A stretch of 64,000 nt of DNA from assembly GCA_945861585.1 (NCBI GenBank), contig CAMAVC010000005.1, positions 1 to 64,000 of the forward strand, read 5' to 3'. Source of the stretch: Planctomicrobium piriforme. Lineage in GTDB: Bacteria > Planctomycetota > Planctomycetia > Pirellulales > UBA1268. Below, piece by piece: positions 17,917-26,799 of the stretch (the first letter of the stretch is position 1; each line of letters begins with the position of its first letter). The position numbers were made by a program, and so were the translations under genes. The notes under the pieces are model-generated. The model saw only the letters and a program-made list of their open reading frames with translations, made no database searches and was not told the DNA's origin.

Positions 17917-18895
17917 CGGCCGACCCGTCGGGCGCCGCCTCGGCAGCCGGGGCCTCGAACCGGCCTGTCCGCAGGAACGAAACCGTCGCCCGCTGGACGT
18001 CGTCGTTCTTCATCATCGCGGCATGGCTCACCGGCAGAAGGAGGAAGTCGCAGGCGCCATCGAGCTTTGTTTCCGCGACGCGCACGACGGCGTCGTCGTC
18101 TCCGGCGAGCAAGGAGCTGTAGCCGCGGTCGTCGCCCTTGCCACCCGCCACGATGCCGAACTCGCAGGGCGGCACGGCGAGCGACTTCGAGATCTCGGGC
18201 CAGTGCAGCACGAGGTCCTTCGCCGCGCCGTGCGCGAGCTTCGAGAGCAGCCACACGTTCGCCGTCATCCGGGCGAGGTCCGATCCCTGATTCGGCGCAC
18301 CGAGCATCACCATCCGGTGGACGCGGGCGAGGTCGGCCGCCGGCGCCTGGTGCATCCAGCGGCGCACGACGATGTTGCCGAGGCTGTGGCCGACGAAACT
18401 GAGCCGAGTGGCCTGGGGCAGCCCGGCGACGACGCGGCCGAGTGACGCGCCGTGGCCGTCGATGCCGGTCCGCGGGCTCGCGTAGCCGACGGTGAGCACG
18501 GTGGCGTCGAGCCGCGTGCGCAGATGCTTGACGAGCGGCCGCATCGAGGCCCGGTTTTCACCGAGGCCATGCAGCACCAGCACCGCCTCACCGGACACGC
18601 ACGGGATCGTGCCGGCTGTCTCGAGCCGCGCGAATTCGTCGCGGCAGGCCTCCTCACTTCCGGCGTGCACGCACGTCTCGTGGGGGTCGAGGATCCGCCA
18701 GTCGTCGGTGCCGGGGCTGCGCTGCAGCCGCCAGTCGTGCCGCACGAGCTCGTCGGACCACGCCAGGCCGTCGGCCGCCAGCGTGAGCTTCGTGAGCCAG
18801 GCGGTATCGCTGCCCGGCGGTGCCGGCTCGGCGGCCTGCGGGCGCGATGCGAGCGCCACCGCGATCAGGCACGCCGCTACAAAAACTCTGACCAC
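17909..18895 (-). CDS. Secreted alpha/beta hydrolase (lipase-like)
   Basis: A 328-aa exported alpha/beta hydrolase. The signal peptide occupies about residues 1-22 (ending RPQAAEP). VLHGLGENRASM is the oxyanion region and GHSLGN the nucleophile elbow with the catalytic Ser; an Asp (LLAGDDDAVV) and a late His (PVSHAAMM) complete a plausible triad. Substrate unknown. The start is GTG at 18895, 19 bases inside the end of manC. Its place between manC and ruvX does not suggest a specific pathway. Confidence 0.82.
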   Translation of the reverse strand: MVRVFVAACLIAVALASRPQAAEPAPPGSDTAWLTKLTLAADGLAWSDELVRHDWRLQRSPGTDDWRILDPHETCVHAGSEEACRDEFARLETAGTIPCVSGEAVLVLHGLGENRASMRPLVKHLRTRLDATVLTVGYASPRTGIDGHGASLGRVVAGLPQATRLSFVGHSLGNIVVRRWMHQAPAADLARVHRMVMLGAPNQGSDLARMTANVWLLSKLAHGAAKDLVLHWPEISKSLAVPPCEFGIVAGGKGDDRGYSSLLAGDDDAVVRVAETKLDGACDFLLLPVSHAAMMKNDDVQRATVSFLRTGRFEAPAAEAAPDGSADE

Positions 18896-19959
18896 CCGCG
18901 CTTCTCCAATTCGGCCACCACCTTCCGCACCGCTTCCTCGTGGGCACGGTTGGCCACGAGCGTGGCGTCGGGTGTGTGTACTACCAGCATATCCTCGAGG
19001 CCCATCGTGACGACGAGGTGTTCGGCCCCGGAATGCACGATCGTGCGGACGGAGTCAATCCCGAGGTGCCGCCCCACGATCGTATTGCCCTCTGTGTCGG
19101 CCCCCCGCTGCCGGGCCACTGCCGACCAGCCGCCGAGATCATCCCACTGGAACGGCGCCTCGATCACGACCACGTCGGTGGCATGCTCGAGCACGGCGTA
19201 GTCGATCGAAATCCCCTTGATCGCCGCGAACTCGCGGTCGAACACCGCGTCCCGCTCGGGCGTTTCCCAGGCGGCGACGATCGCCTCGAGGTGGGCGAGA
19301 CACTCTGGCTGCCGGGCAGCCAGAGCTTCGAGGATCGTCGAGGCTTTCCAGACGAAGATCCCCGCATTCCAGAGAAAGTTGCCCGCGGCCAGATACTCCT
19401 GCGCCACGCTCGCCGGCGGCTTCTCCTTGAACTTCGCCACCGCGTGCGCCGGCGCCGCTCCATGGGGCTGCGCGAGCGGCGCACCCTGTTGGATGTAGCC
19501 GAAGCTCTCGGCCGGATACGTCGGCTTGATGCCGAAGGTCACGAGCCGCCCGGGCTTCTCGGCGACGAGGGCCGCCGCCTGCTCGATCGCCTCGCGAAAC
19601 CTCGTCGTCGGCGCGATCACGTGGTCGGAGGGCATCACGGCCATCGTGGCGTCGGGATCATGCCGGGCGACGAGCAGCGCCGCGAGCCCCACGCAGGGCG
19701 CCGTGTCGCGCTTGCAAGGCTCGCCGACGAGCGCACCCGCGGGCAGCTGTGGCAACTGTTTCTGCACGGCCGGCAGCAACCGCTTCGACGTGACGATGAG
19801 CGTTCGCTCTGGCGGCACGAGCCCCGTGAGCCGGGCCACCGTGTCTTCGAGCAGCGTCTTCTCACCGGCCAGCGGCAGCAGCTGCTTCGGCAGCCCCGCG
19901 CGGCTCGCGGGCCAAAACCTCGTGCCGGATCCCCCGGCCATCACGATCGCATGCAGCAT
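18877..19959 (-). CDS. manC: Mannose-1-phosphate guanylyltransferase
   Basis: Makes GDP-mannose from mannose 1-phosphate and GTP for surface polysaccharides. The 360-aa protein has the nucleotidyltransferase motif AGGSGTRFWPASR (about 8-20) followed by PKQLL, the metal/nucleotide region MPSDHVI, GYIQQG and the FKEKP segment. It is the short single-domain form, without a fused isomerase domain. AGGA lies 9 bases before the ATG. A family A palindrome sits about 45 bases upstream of the start. With the UDP-sugar pyrophosphorylase across the repeat gap, it supplies activated sugars. Confidence 0.93.
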   Translation of the reverse strand: MLHAIVMAGGSGTRFWPASRAGLPKQLLPLAGEKTLLEDTVARLTGLVPPERTLIVTSKRLLPAVQKQLPQLPAGALVGEPCKRDTAPCVGLAALLVARHDPDATMAVMPSDHVIAPTTRFREAIEQAAALVAEKPGRLVTFGIKPTYPAESFGYIQQGAPLAQPHGAAPAHAVAKFKEKPPASVAQEYLAAGNFLWNAGIFVWKASTILEALAARQPECLAHLEAIVAAWETPERDAVFDREFAAIKGISIDYAVLEHATDVVVIEAPFQWDDLGGWSAVARQRGADTEGNTIVGRHLGIDSVRTIVHSGAEHLVVTMGLEDMLVVHTPDATLVANRAHEEAVRKVVAELEKRGWSEFL

Positions 19960-20004
19960 GGTGGAGTTCCTTTCGGGCGTAATGTAGCGGATACTAAGAA
20001 CCCT

Positions 20005-20388
20005 GTAGGACAGGCTTCAGCCTGTCATTCGCTGTCGCGCCCAATCCGGCGTCGGAGCCGGCGGTACGCTGCTCCATCGCCGAGGGCGATCGCTAGCCCC
20101 TTCTCAACTGTGATGGTGCGCTCGGTGTAAGCCGCGTATCTGCCCGTCGGCTCTTCCGCATCGCACCGACCGTCTCCGCCGCCTCCCCTTTTCTAGTTGA
20201 GGAGGCGAGGGGTTACCCCTACCGTTGAGCCGGCGTATGTGACCAGCGCAGGCAGGATGCCGGAGCGCAGGCACATCCGAGTGAGTGAAGCCCAGGATGG
20301 GCGCAGCGAACGTCCGGCGAGACGGTACGGGGTAACCCCGAGCCGGATTGGGCTAGTGCAGGCAGCGACAGGCTGAAGCCTGTCCTAC
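20005..20388. repeat. Composite repeat block: inverted family A copies flanking family B copy 4
   Basis: The 425-base gap between manC and the pyrophosphorylase gene is bounded by a direct family A palindrome (20005-20026) and an inverted one (20367-20388). Between them lies family B copy 4 (about 20165-20354), with GACCAGCGCAGGCAGGA, ATCCGAGTGAG and CGAACGTCCGGCGAGACGG. The arrangement A-B-A(inverted) resembles a mobile cassette with terminal inverted repeats of 22 bases. Bases 20385-20387 are the stop codon of the minus-strand gene. Confidence 0.8.
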
Positions 20389-21815
20389 AACCCGCGGATC
20401 ACGCGGGGCGTGTCGATGTGCGTGCCGCGCGGGAGCACGGCGGCGATGTCGGAGGCGTCGAGGATCGTGGCCGCGTCCAGTTCCACGTCGATGCCCTCGG
20501 CGACGGTGACACCCGCTTCGGCGAGGAGGCGGCGGGCGTGATCCACGAGGGCGGCGTGGACGTGCTCCGGGGCGTCGGCCGCCGAGCCGGCGGGGTTCTT
20601 GAGCGGGGCGAAGCCGTCGCGGGCCTCGATTTCGACCACGGTCACGCGGTCGGCCAGGGGCATGAGATCGAAGATGAACCGCTCGAATTTGATCGCGTTG
20701 GGGGCGGTGGGGCGGATGAGCGTGCCTGATTCGTCGAGGAAGGGCACGACTTTGTGGGCGAGATGCAGGGGGAGCGAATCCTCGCGGGCGGCCGCGCGGT
20801 CGAGGAAACGCTTCGTGAAGCAGTGCACGGCGATCGAGCCGGCGTGAAACCGGAGGCGGCCGTCGGGACGGCGTTCGGCGGCGAGCGGCGCCGGGAGATC
20901 GCTGTATTCCACGACGGCGTGGCGGCCGGCCTGCTCCACGACGATGCCGACCCGCTCCTGCGGCTCGCGCTTGAGCACGATCTGCGTGGAGAAATCTGCC
21001 TGCGACAACGCGTGGTACCCGAGGAATTCGCAGTCGAGGGGCAAGGCCAGCGGGTTGTCGACCTGGAAGCTCGTCAGATGCTCGACACCGTGGCGGGCGA
21101 ACCAGTCGAGGCCGCCCGATTCGTGGAGCGCCACGAGCATGCCGCCGTGGCCGTCGGGTGCCATGGCGAGATGGTCGGGGGCATCGAGCAAGAGCGTGCC
21201 CGTCGCGGCGTCCAAGGCGGGGAGATCGTGCTGCCGGAACACGTGGACGAAGTCGGGGTCGAGGCCTCCGAAGCCCGAGTCGCGGAGGAACTGCCGGGTG
21301 TCGGCATCGGTGGCGGAGCTCGTCATGATGGCCAGCGGCACCTGCCGGCCGAACCGCCGGTGGATCGCCCGCAGCTTGCCGAACAGCAGATCGAACAGCG
21401 TCGCGCCCGACACGGGGCCCACCCGCACGAGCCCCTTCGGGCCAGTGCACCCCAGCCGCGTGCCCTGGCCACCCGCCACGAGAATCGCGCCGACGAGCCC
21501 GGAGGCCAGGAGGCGCTGGCCGGCTGCGACAGCGGCCGCCGGGGCGATCGGGTTCGCGGGATCGCGCAGGGCCAGGCAGGGGGGCGTGGTGGCGGCGGCA
21601 AGGTCGAGCGGCGGCGGCACGGGGGTGGCATGCCGTGCGCGGGTGAGCTGCCGGAGCGTCTCGAACTCTCGCCAGTCGATCACGGCAAGCTGCCCGAGCA
21701 GGCGTGCTCGGCCGGCCCCGTCGAGTGTGGGCCAAAACCGGAGGACCTCGCGCTGGCCTGCCCGCGCGAGTGCCTCGACGAGCGGCGTGGGAACGGCGGT
21801 GCTGGCGTCTGTCAT
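20385..21815 (-). CDS. UDP-sugar pyrophosphorylase (UDPGP/UAP family)
   Basis: A 476-aa nucleotidyltransferase of the eukaryotic-type UDPGP family, making UDP-GlcNAc or UDP-glucose from the sugar 1-phosphate and UTP. The signature LVAGGQGTRLGCTGPKGLV lies at about 105-125, and FQVDNPLA and a late PNAIKFERFIFD (typical of UAP-like members) are present. The ATG at 21815 overlaps the stop of a 35-aa upstream ORF (ATGA). The TAG stop is provided by the inverted family A repeat, so the C-terminus ends in repeat DNA. Sugar specificity is unresolved; the PNAIKFE segment favours N-acetylglucosamine. Confidence 0.88.
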   Translation of the reverse strand: MTDASTAVPTPLVEALARAGQREVLRFWPTLDGAGRARLLGQLAVIDWREFETLRQLTRARHATPVPPPLDLAAATTPPCLALRDPANPIAPAAAVAAGQRLLASGLVGAILVAGGQGTRLGCTGPKGLVRVGPVSGATLFDLLFGKLRAIHRRFGRQVPLAIMTSSATDADTRQFLRDSGFGGLDPDFVHVFRQHDLPALDAATGTLLLDAPDHLAMAPDGHGGMLVALHESGGLDWFARHGVEHLTSFQVDNPLALPLDCEFLGYHALSQADFSTQIVLKREPQERVGIVVEQAGRHAVVEYSDLPAPLAAERRPDGRLRFHAGSIAVHCFTKRFLDRAAAREDSLPLHLAHKVVPFLDESGTLIRPTAPNAIKFERFIFDLMPLADRVTVVEIEARDGFAPLKNPAGSAADAPEHVHAALVDHARRLLAEAGVTVAEGIDVELDAATILDASDIAAVLPRGTHIDTPRVIRGL

Positions 21816-21919
21816 CCGCGCACCCAGCTCCAAAACAAAAAGCAGAGCAGGGGAAAGCCGACGAAGATCACGCCGTAGGTGAAGATCGTCGTCCAGAGAT
21901 GGTCGGGCCAGCGTGCCAT
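21812..21919 (-). CDS. Small membrane peptide, 35 aa
   Basis: An ATG-initiated 35-codon frame lies in the gap between the 270-aa membrane protein and the pyrophosphorylase. The peptide begins MARWPDHLW, has one strongly hydrophobic helix (about residues 10-32: TTIFTYGVIFVGFPLLCFLF in the middle), and ends SWVRG. It starts 16 bases after the upstream stop and its TGA overlaps the next ATG as ATGA. The frame is short, but the gap is fully accounted for by it, and composition is clearly membrane-like. No ribosome site is visible. Function unknown; it could be a subunit or regulator of a neighbouring membrane protein. Confidence 0.6.
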   Translation of the reverse strand: MARWPDHLWTTIFTYGVIFVGFPLLCFLFWSWVRG

Positions 21920-21935
21920 GGGAGTGTGTGCGGGG

Positions 21936-22748
21936 TCAGACGGGCGCTCGTGCGATCACATCCACGGGAATCTCGATCGGCTCGTCCGTGGGCTCGTCGA
22001 GCCGGCACTCGATCCGCACGCCCCAGGGAACGATCTCGGCCGCAGTGACGATCGCCTCGACCCCATCGTACGACGTGCTCGCCTCCACCTGCGGAACCTG
22101 GCGAAACGACGGACAGAAACCGACGTGGCCGTGCGCGGTCCGCGATCCCTCGAGCACGGTGAGCGTCAGCGTGCCTTGGAGGCAGTCGAGCCCGTCGAGT
22201 TCATACCGCTCAAATCGCTGGATCAAGTGACCAGGGCAGCCGATCGCGGGCCGCGGCACCGCCGCGGCCGGCTGCGTGATCCGGGAGCGACCGTCGCGGA
22301 GCACGCCGCTCCCGCCACGGGGAACGAGTCTGCTCGGGAGCCAACGGCGGGGCGTGCCGCGGAGAAACGGGCCGACGACGACGGCTCCGGCGAAGCACGC
22401 GCCCGCGACGAGCAACGCCGTCTCGAGCCCCCACGGCGCCCGAAACGGCATGGCGACGGCGGCGAGGGCCAGCAGGTAGCCGGCCCGCGCCGCATGTCGC
22501 CAGGCGGTCGAGAGCACCACGCCGCGAGCCAGCGCGTCGCAGCCGAGCACGAGCAGGCCGCCCAAGACGGCGACCACCAGGCTTGCCGTCCCGCCGACGG
22601 GCTCGAAACCACCGCTGACACGACGGACGACGAGCACGACGCCGCACGCGGCGAGGAGCGCCGCCACGAGCGCACCGGCCGCCACCACGAGCGCTCGTTC
22701 GAGCGGCTCGGCTGGTTTGGCGGCGGCTGTCGGCCCGTGGGCGAGCAC
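21936..22748 (-). CDS. Membrane protein of unknown function
   Basis: A 270-aa protein with about four predicted helices in the first 130 residues (ALVVAAGALVAALLAACGVV, SLVVAVLGGLLVLG, YLLALAAVAM, LLVAGACFAGAVVVG). They are followed by a soluble C-terminal domain of about 130 residues (from FERYELDGLDCLQGTL), beta-rich and acidic. I do not recognise the family. The start is GTG six bases after the metK stop, so it is in the metK transcript, followed by the 35-aa peptide and the pyrophosphorylase. Confidence 0.7.
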   Translation of the reverse strand: MLAHGPTAAAKPAEPLERALVVAAGALVAALLAACGVVLVVRRVSGGFEPVGGTASLVVAVLGGLLVLGCDALARGVVLSTAWRHAARAGYLLALAAVAMPFRAPWGLETALLVAGACFAGAVVVGPFLRGTPRRWLPSRLVPRGGSGVLRDGRSRITQPAAAVPRPAIGCPGHLIQRFERYELDGLDCLQGTLTLTVLEGSRTAHGHVGFCPSFRQVPQVEASTSYDGVEAIVTAAEIVPWGVRIECRLDEPTDEPIEIPVDVIARAPV

Positions 22749-22754
22749 GCGACG

Positions 22755-23933
<1,179 letters not shown>

Positions 23934-23991
23934 GGCAGATGCCTCGTGCGTGAAGACGTGAAAACGATCGTCCGAAAACCGGACCCTGGCC

Positions 23992-24007
23992 GCGGCCTTC
24001 GGGCCGC
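23992..24007. other. UUCG-type hairpin in the metK leader
   Basis: GCGGCC-TTCG-GGCCGC is a perfect 6-bp stem. It has a UUCG tetraloop if read on the plus strand and a CGAA loop on the transcribed minus strand, about 60 bases before the metK start. I see no match to a known SAM riboswitch fold. Role unknown. Confidence 0.4.
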
Positions 24008-24056
24008 CCCTGTGTGAGAACCGGATTATCGGGATTCGGCCCGCACTCGGCAACCG

Positions 24057-25358
24057 TCACCGTGTCATGCGGCCCAGGGTGAGTCGCTCGATGATCTCCC
24101 GAGCCGTCAGGGCCGTGGCTCCGCGGTGCGCCTCGACCGTGGCTGCCGCCCGAGCGCCGAGCGCCGCGGCCCAGCCGGGCTCGGCGAGACATCGGTCGAC
24201 GAAACGGCGCAGGGCCGCACCGTCGGCCACCACCCGTGCTGCGTCGGCCGCGAGCAGCGTCTCGACCTCGCGGGCGAAGTTGCGGGTGTGGGGGCCGAAG
24301 CAGACGGCCACCCCGTAGGCCGCCGGCTCGAGCATGTTCTGCCCGCCACGTTTGCCGTCGAGGCTGCCGCCGACGAAGGCGATCGTGGCGGTGCCCCACC
24401 ACCATCCGAGTTCGCCCGTCGTGTCGACCAGCAGCACGCGGGCCGCGGCGTCGAAGCCAGTGCGTTCGCGCTCGCTGCGGCGTTGCCAGCGCACGCCCGA
24501 GCGATCGAGCAGGGCGGCGATCTCGGCGGTGCGCTCCACGTGTCGCGGCACGATCACGAGCCGCAGCTGCGGGCAGGCCTGCTCGGCCGCCCGAAACGCC
24601 TCGAGCGCGAGCGACTCTTCCGGCGCCTGCGTGCTGCCCGCGAGAAACACGACCGCCTCGTCGGAGAAGCCGGCGAGGGTGCGCAGTCTGGCGATTTCGG
24701 GCGCCGCGCGGTCCCCCCGCACGCCGTCGAACTTCATCGAGCCGGCCACCTTCACATGCGGTGCACCGAGCGCCGTGAAGCGTGCGCCATCCTCGGGCGA
24801 TCGCGCCACGACGGCCGTCGTATGCGCGAGCATGCGTCGCACGAGCGGCGCGATCCGGGCATAGCCTGCCGCGCTCCGCGGGCTCATGCGGGCGTTGGCG
24901 ACCACGATCGGGATGCCACGCCGGGCCGTGCGGGCGAGCAGGTGCGGCCAGAGTTCGAGTTCACCGAGCACGAGCAGGTCGGGCCGAGTTCGGTCGAGCA
25001 CGCGGTCGACCGCCCAGGTGAAATCGAGCGGGCAGGGAAACGTCCGTTCGTCTCCAAACCGCTTCCGAGCCACCTCGAGGCCGGTCGTCGTGGAGCTCGA
25101 TACGACGCAGTCGATGCAGCCGCCGGCCGCCTCGGCCTGGCGGCGAATCTCGGCCGCGAGGCCGGCGAGCAGCTGGACCTCGCCCACGCTCACGCCGTGC
25201 AGCCAGACGCGCGGGGATTGCGAAGCGGGAGGGGGGGCGATCGCGCCGGTGAACCTTGTCCACGGCGCCGCCACCGGTCGGCCGCCGGAAAGCTTCCGCC
25301 ACGCGACCCACGGCAGGGCGGCGAGGACGGCCAGAAGATAGACGAGGTCGAGCAGCAT
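24057..25358 (-). CDS. waaA: 3-deoxy-D-manno-octulosonic acid (Kdo) transferase
   Basis: WaaA/KdtA (GT30) adds Kdo to lipid A at the inner membrane. The 433-aa protein has an N-terminal membrane anchor (LLDLVYLLAVLAALPWVAW), the GVSVGEV motif with the catalytic Glu (about residue 55), DFTWAVDRVL and LGELELWPHLL. The C-terminal half has the nucleotide-binding Rossmann fold with GGSLDGKRGGQNMLEPAAYG. The ATG at 25358 begins the anchor; the frame to 25451 adds no family sequence. Its presence implies LPS. metK follows after 123 bases. Confidence 0.93.
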   Translation of the reverse strand: MLLDLVYLLAVLAALPWVAWRKLSGGRPVAAPWTRFTGAIAPPPASQSPRVWLHGVSVGEVQLLAGLAAEIRRQAEAAGGCIDCVVSSSTTTGLEVARKRFGDERTFPCPLDFTWAVDRVLDRTRPDLLVLGELELWPHLLARTARRGIPIVVANARMSPRSAAGYARIAPLVRRMLAHTTAVVARSPEDGARFTALGAPHVKVAGSMKFDGVRGDRAAPEIARLRTLAGFSDEAVVFLAGSTQAPEESLALEAFRAAEQACPQLRLVIVPRHVERTAEIAALLDRSGVRWQRRSERERTGFDAAARVLLVDTTGELGWWWGTATIAFVGGSLDGKRGGQNMLEPAAYGVAVCFGPHTRNFAREVETLLAADAARVVADGAALRRFVDRCLAEPGWAAALGARAAATVEAHRGATALTAREIIERLTLGRMTR

Positions 25359-25551
25359 CGGCTTGAACGTATGCCGGACGGCTGGCCGGCGACCAGCCCA
25401 GCTCCCGAGCAGGACGCCGCAGGTCGGGACCGTCAGGTCGCAGTGCCCCATGCGCGGGCGTCTCGCCTACACTGCATCGAGCCCGTCCGCGTGGACTCGT
25501 GGGCGGGATGACGGGCGTGCGGCAGCCCGTGAACGAGGAGATCCGGAGCCC

Positions 25552-25944
25552 GTGACTTCCGATCGGCGGAGTGTTTACCCAGGCGCCCTCTTCTTCGCCT
25601 TGCAGGGCGTCGCCACGCTCGCGTGGTGGGCGCTCATCGCATGGTCGCCCGCATGGCGGCGCTGGTTTGCCTTTGGCGACGACGGTGCGTCGCTGTGGAT
25701 GTTTTTTCCGTCCGACATGCTCCTCTGGTGCGCCGGATCGCTGGCAGTGGCCTGGGGAATGTGGCGGCGGAAGCCCTGGGCTGCAACGCTTGCGTGGGTG
25801 CTGTGCGGCGCGATCGCTGCGTCGGTGCTCCATGCAGCGACGCTCGCGATGCATGCCCGCGCCGGTTGGTCCGGCGTGCTCTTGATGGTGCCCGCTCTCA
25901 TCCTCACGGTCTTCTTCGCATGGCATTCGACCCGCGCTGCCTGA
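25552..25944 (+). CDS. Small integral membrane protein
   Basis: A 130-aa protein with four predicted helices (GALFFALQGVATLAWWALIAW, FPSDMLLWCAGSLAVAWGMW, TLAWVLCGAIAASVLHAATL and GVLLMVPALILTVFFAW, each about 20 residues). I do not recognise the family. GTG at 25552 with GGAG five bases upstream is the best start; the upstream residues in the same frame are Arg-rich and not membrane-like. Its TGA overlaps the next ATG (TGATG), so it is coupled to the methyltransferase-like gene. Confidence 0.7.
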   Translation: MTSDRRSVYPGALFFALQGVATLAWWALIAWSPAWRRWFAFGDDGASLWMFFPSDMLLWCAGSLAVAWGMWRRKPWAATLAWVLCGAIAASVLHAATLAMHARAGWSGVLLMVPALILTVFFAWHSTRAA

Positions 25945-26492
25945 TGCCGAGCGGCCCGCGCGTGGCCCGGCCCGCCTCGCGCGGCTGGAATTCGCTCAAG
26001 ACCGTCGCCCAGATCGCGGTCATGTGGGGCCTTTTGCTCGGCGTGCTTCCCCTGGGCATCGACCTCGTCGAGCGGTGGCTCGGATCGCCCCGTCTGCCGG
26101 CGTGCCCGGGGCTCGGGGCCATGCTCTTTGCGGTGGCCAGCCTGCTCGGCCTCGCCACGGCCAACGCGCTCGTGCGCGACGGCGAGGGCACGCCCCTGCC
26201 GCTCGACACGGTGCGCAAGCTCGTCGTCAGCGGCCCCTACCGGCACGTCCGCAACCCGATGGCGATGTTCGGGTTCGCGCAGGGATTCGCCGTCGGCCTG
26301 TGGCTCGGCTCGCCGGCCGTGCTCGTCTATACGGCGGCGGGCATCATGATCTGGCAGGGGCTCGCCCGGCCCTGGGAAGAGGCCGATCTCGAACGGCGGT
26401 TCGGCGACCGCTACCGCTGCTACCGTGCCGCCGTGCACTGCTGGATCCCACGGCTGACGCCGTTCACGGACGACGCGGTCAGCCCGCCGTGA
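25944..26492 (+). CDS. Isoprenylcysteine/phospholipid methyltransferase-like membrane protein
   Basis: A 182-aa integral membrane protein of the ICMT/PEMT superfamily. The SAM-binding signature GPYRHVRNPMAMF (about 100-113) and the later WEEADLERRFGDRYRCYRA with the conserved Glu and Tyr are clear. Substrate is unknown; such enzymes methylate lipids or isoprenoid carboxylates. The ATG overlaps the previous stop. The last seven codons and the stop lie in a 33-base segment that is repeated exactly over the 3' end of secA. Confidence 0.85.
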   Translation: MPSGPRVARPASRGWNSLKTVAQIAVMWGLLLGVLPLGIDLVERWLGSPRLPACPGLGAMLFAVASLLGLATANALVRDGEGTPLPLDTVRKLVVSGPYRHVRNPMAMFGFAQGFAVGLWLGSPAVLVYTAAGIMIWQGLARPWEEADLERRFGDRYRCYRAAVHCWIPRLTPFTDDAVSPP

Positions 26493-26503
26493 CGCCGCTC
26501 GAC
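26471..26503. repeat. 33-bp exact duplicate (copy 1; partner at 57288-57320)
   Basis: CGACGCGGTCAGCCCGCCGT continues to GACGCCGCTCGAC without a mismatch in both places. Here it covers the last codons and TGA of the methyltransferase gene and 11 bases beyond. Confidence 0.9.
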
Positions 26504-26537
26504 GCCGGTGTCGAGATCGTCGGTCTGCACAACCAGA

Positions 26538-26737
26538 TAAAGCAACACTCCTTCTGTAAATCGCCGGTGTGTTCCTGACCGAGGCGATCGCAAGCGAGCT
26601 GAGGGCTTGCACCTACCGGCGGCTCGATTTGAAGAGGTGGGTCATCGAGGTTTTCTTGGAAGTGCTTACTCCACCAAGAATGAACCTGCGATGACCCACC
26701 TCTGAAAACCCGGATTTACAGAAGGCGTGTTGCTTTA
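26538..26737. mobile_element. MITE-like element, 200 bp, with terminal inverted repeats
   Basis: The ends TAAAGCAACAC(T)CCTTCTG... (26538-26567) and its reverse complement (26709-26737) match at 25 of the first 26 positions. TA at both outer edges (26538-26539 and 26736-26737) may be a target duplication. Inside is a GCAAGC...GCTTGC hairpin (26590-26610) and a large imperfect hairpin (26633-26703) with a 15-bp perfect outer stem, AGAGGTGGGTCATCG. No ORF or transposase fits. The structure is that of a non-autonomous insertion element; its parent is not in the window. With the tRNA-like remnant it explains the 307-base gap. Confidence 0.8.
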
Positions 26738-26738
26738 G

Positions 26739-26781
26739 CGATTGTGATACGAGGGGTCGCGGGTTCGACTGTCGTGAGCCA
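26739..26781 (+). pseudogene. tRNA-His(GTG)-like 3' remnant
   Basis: CGATTGTGATACGAGGGGTC then GCGGGTTCGACT resembles the anticodon loop (TTGTGAT, anticodon GTG), variable region and T-loop of a bacterial tRNA-His. The anticodon-stem and T-stem complements are mutated (GTCGT instead of a CCCGY stem) and no 5' half is found to the left. It starts one base after the MITE-like element. It is not a functional tRNA; a chance match cannot be excluded. Confidence 0.4.
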
Positions 26782-26799
26782 ACGGTTCGATGTTTCCGC

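Noticed and set aside
23992-24007. Known SAM riboswitch for metK
   Set aside because: The leader lacks the multi-helix core of SAM-I and the pseudoknot sequence of SAM-II; only one hairpin is clear.
26739-26781. Functional tRNA-His gene
   Set aside because: The 5' half is missing and both stems are disrupted, so only a remnant is reported.
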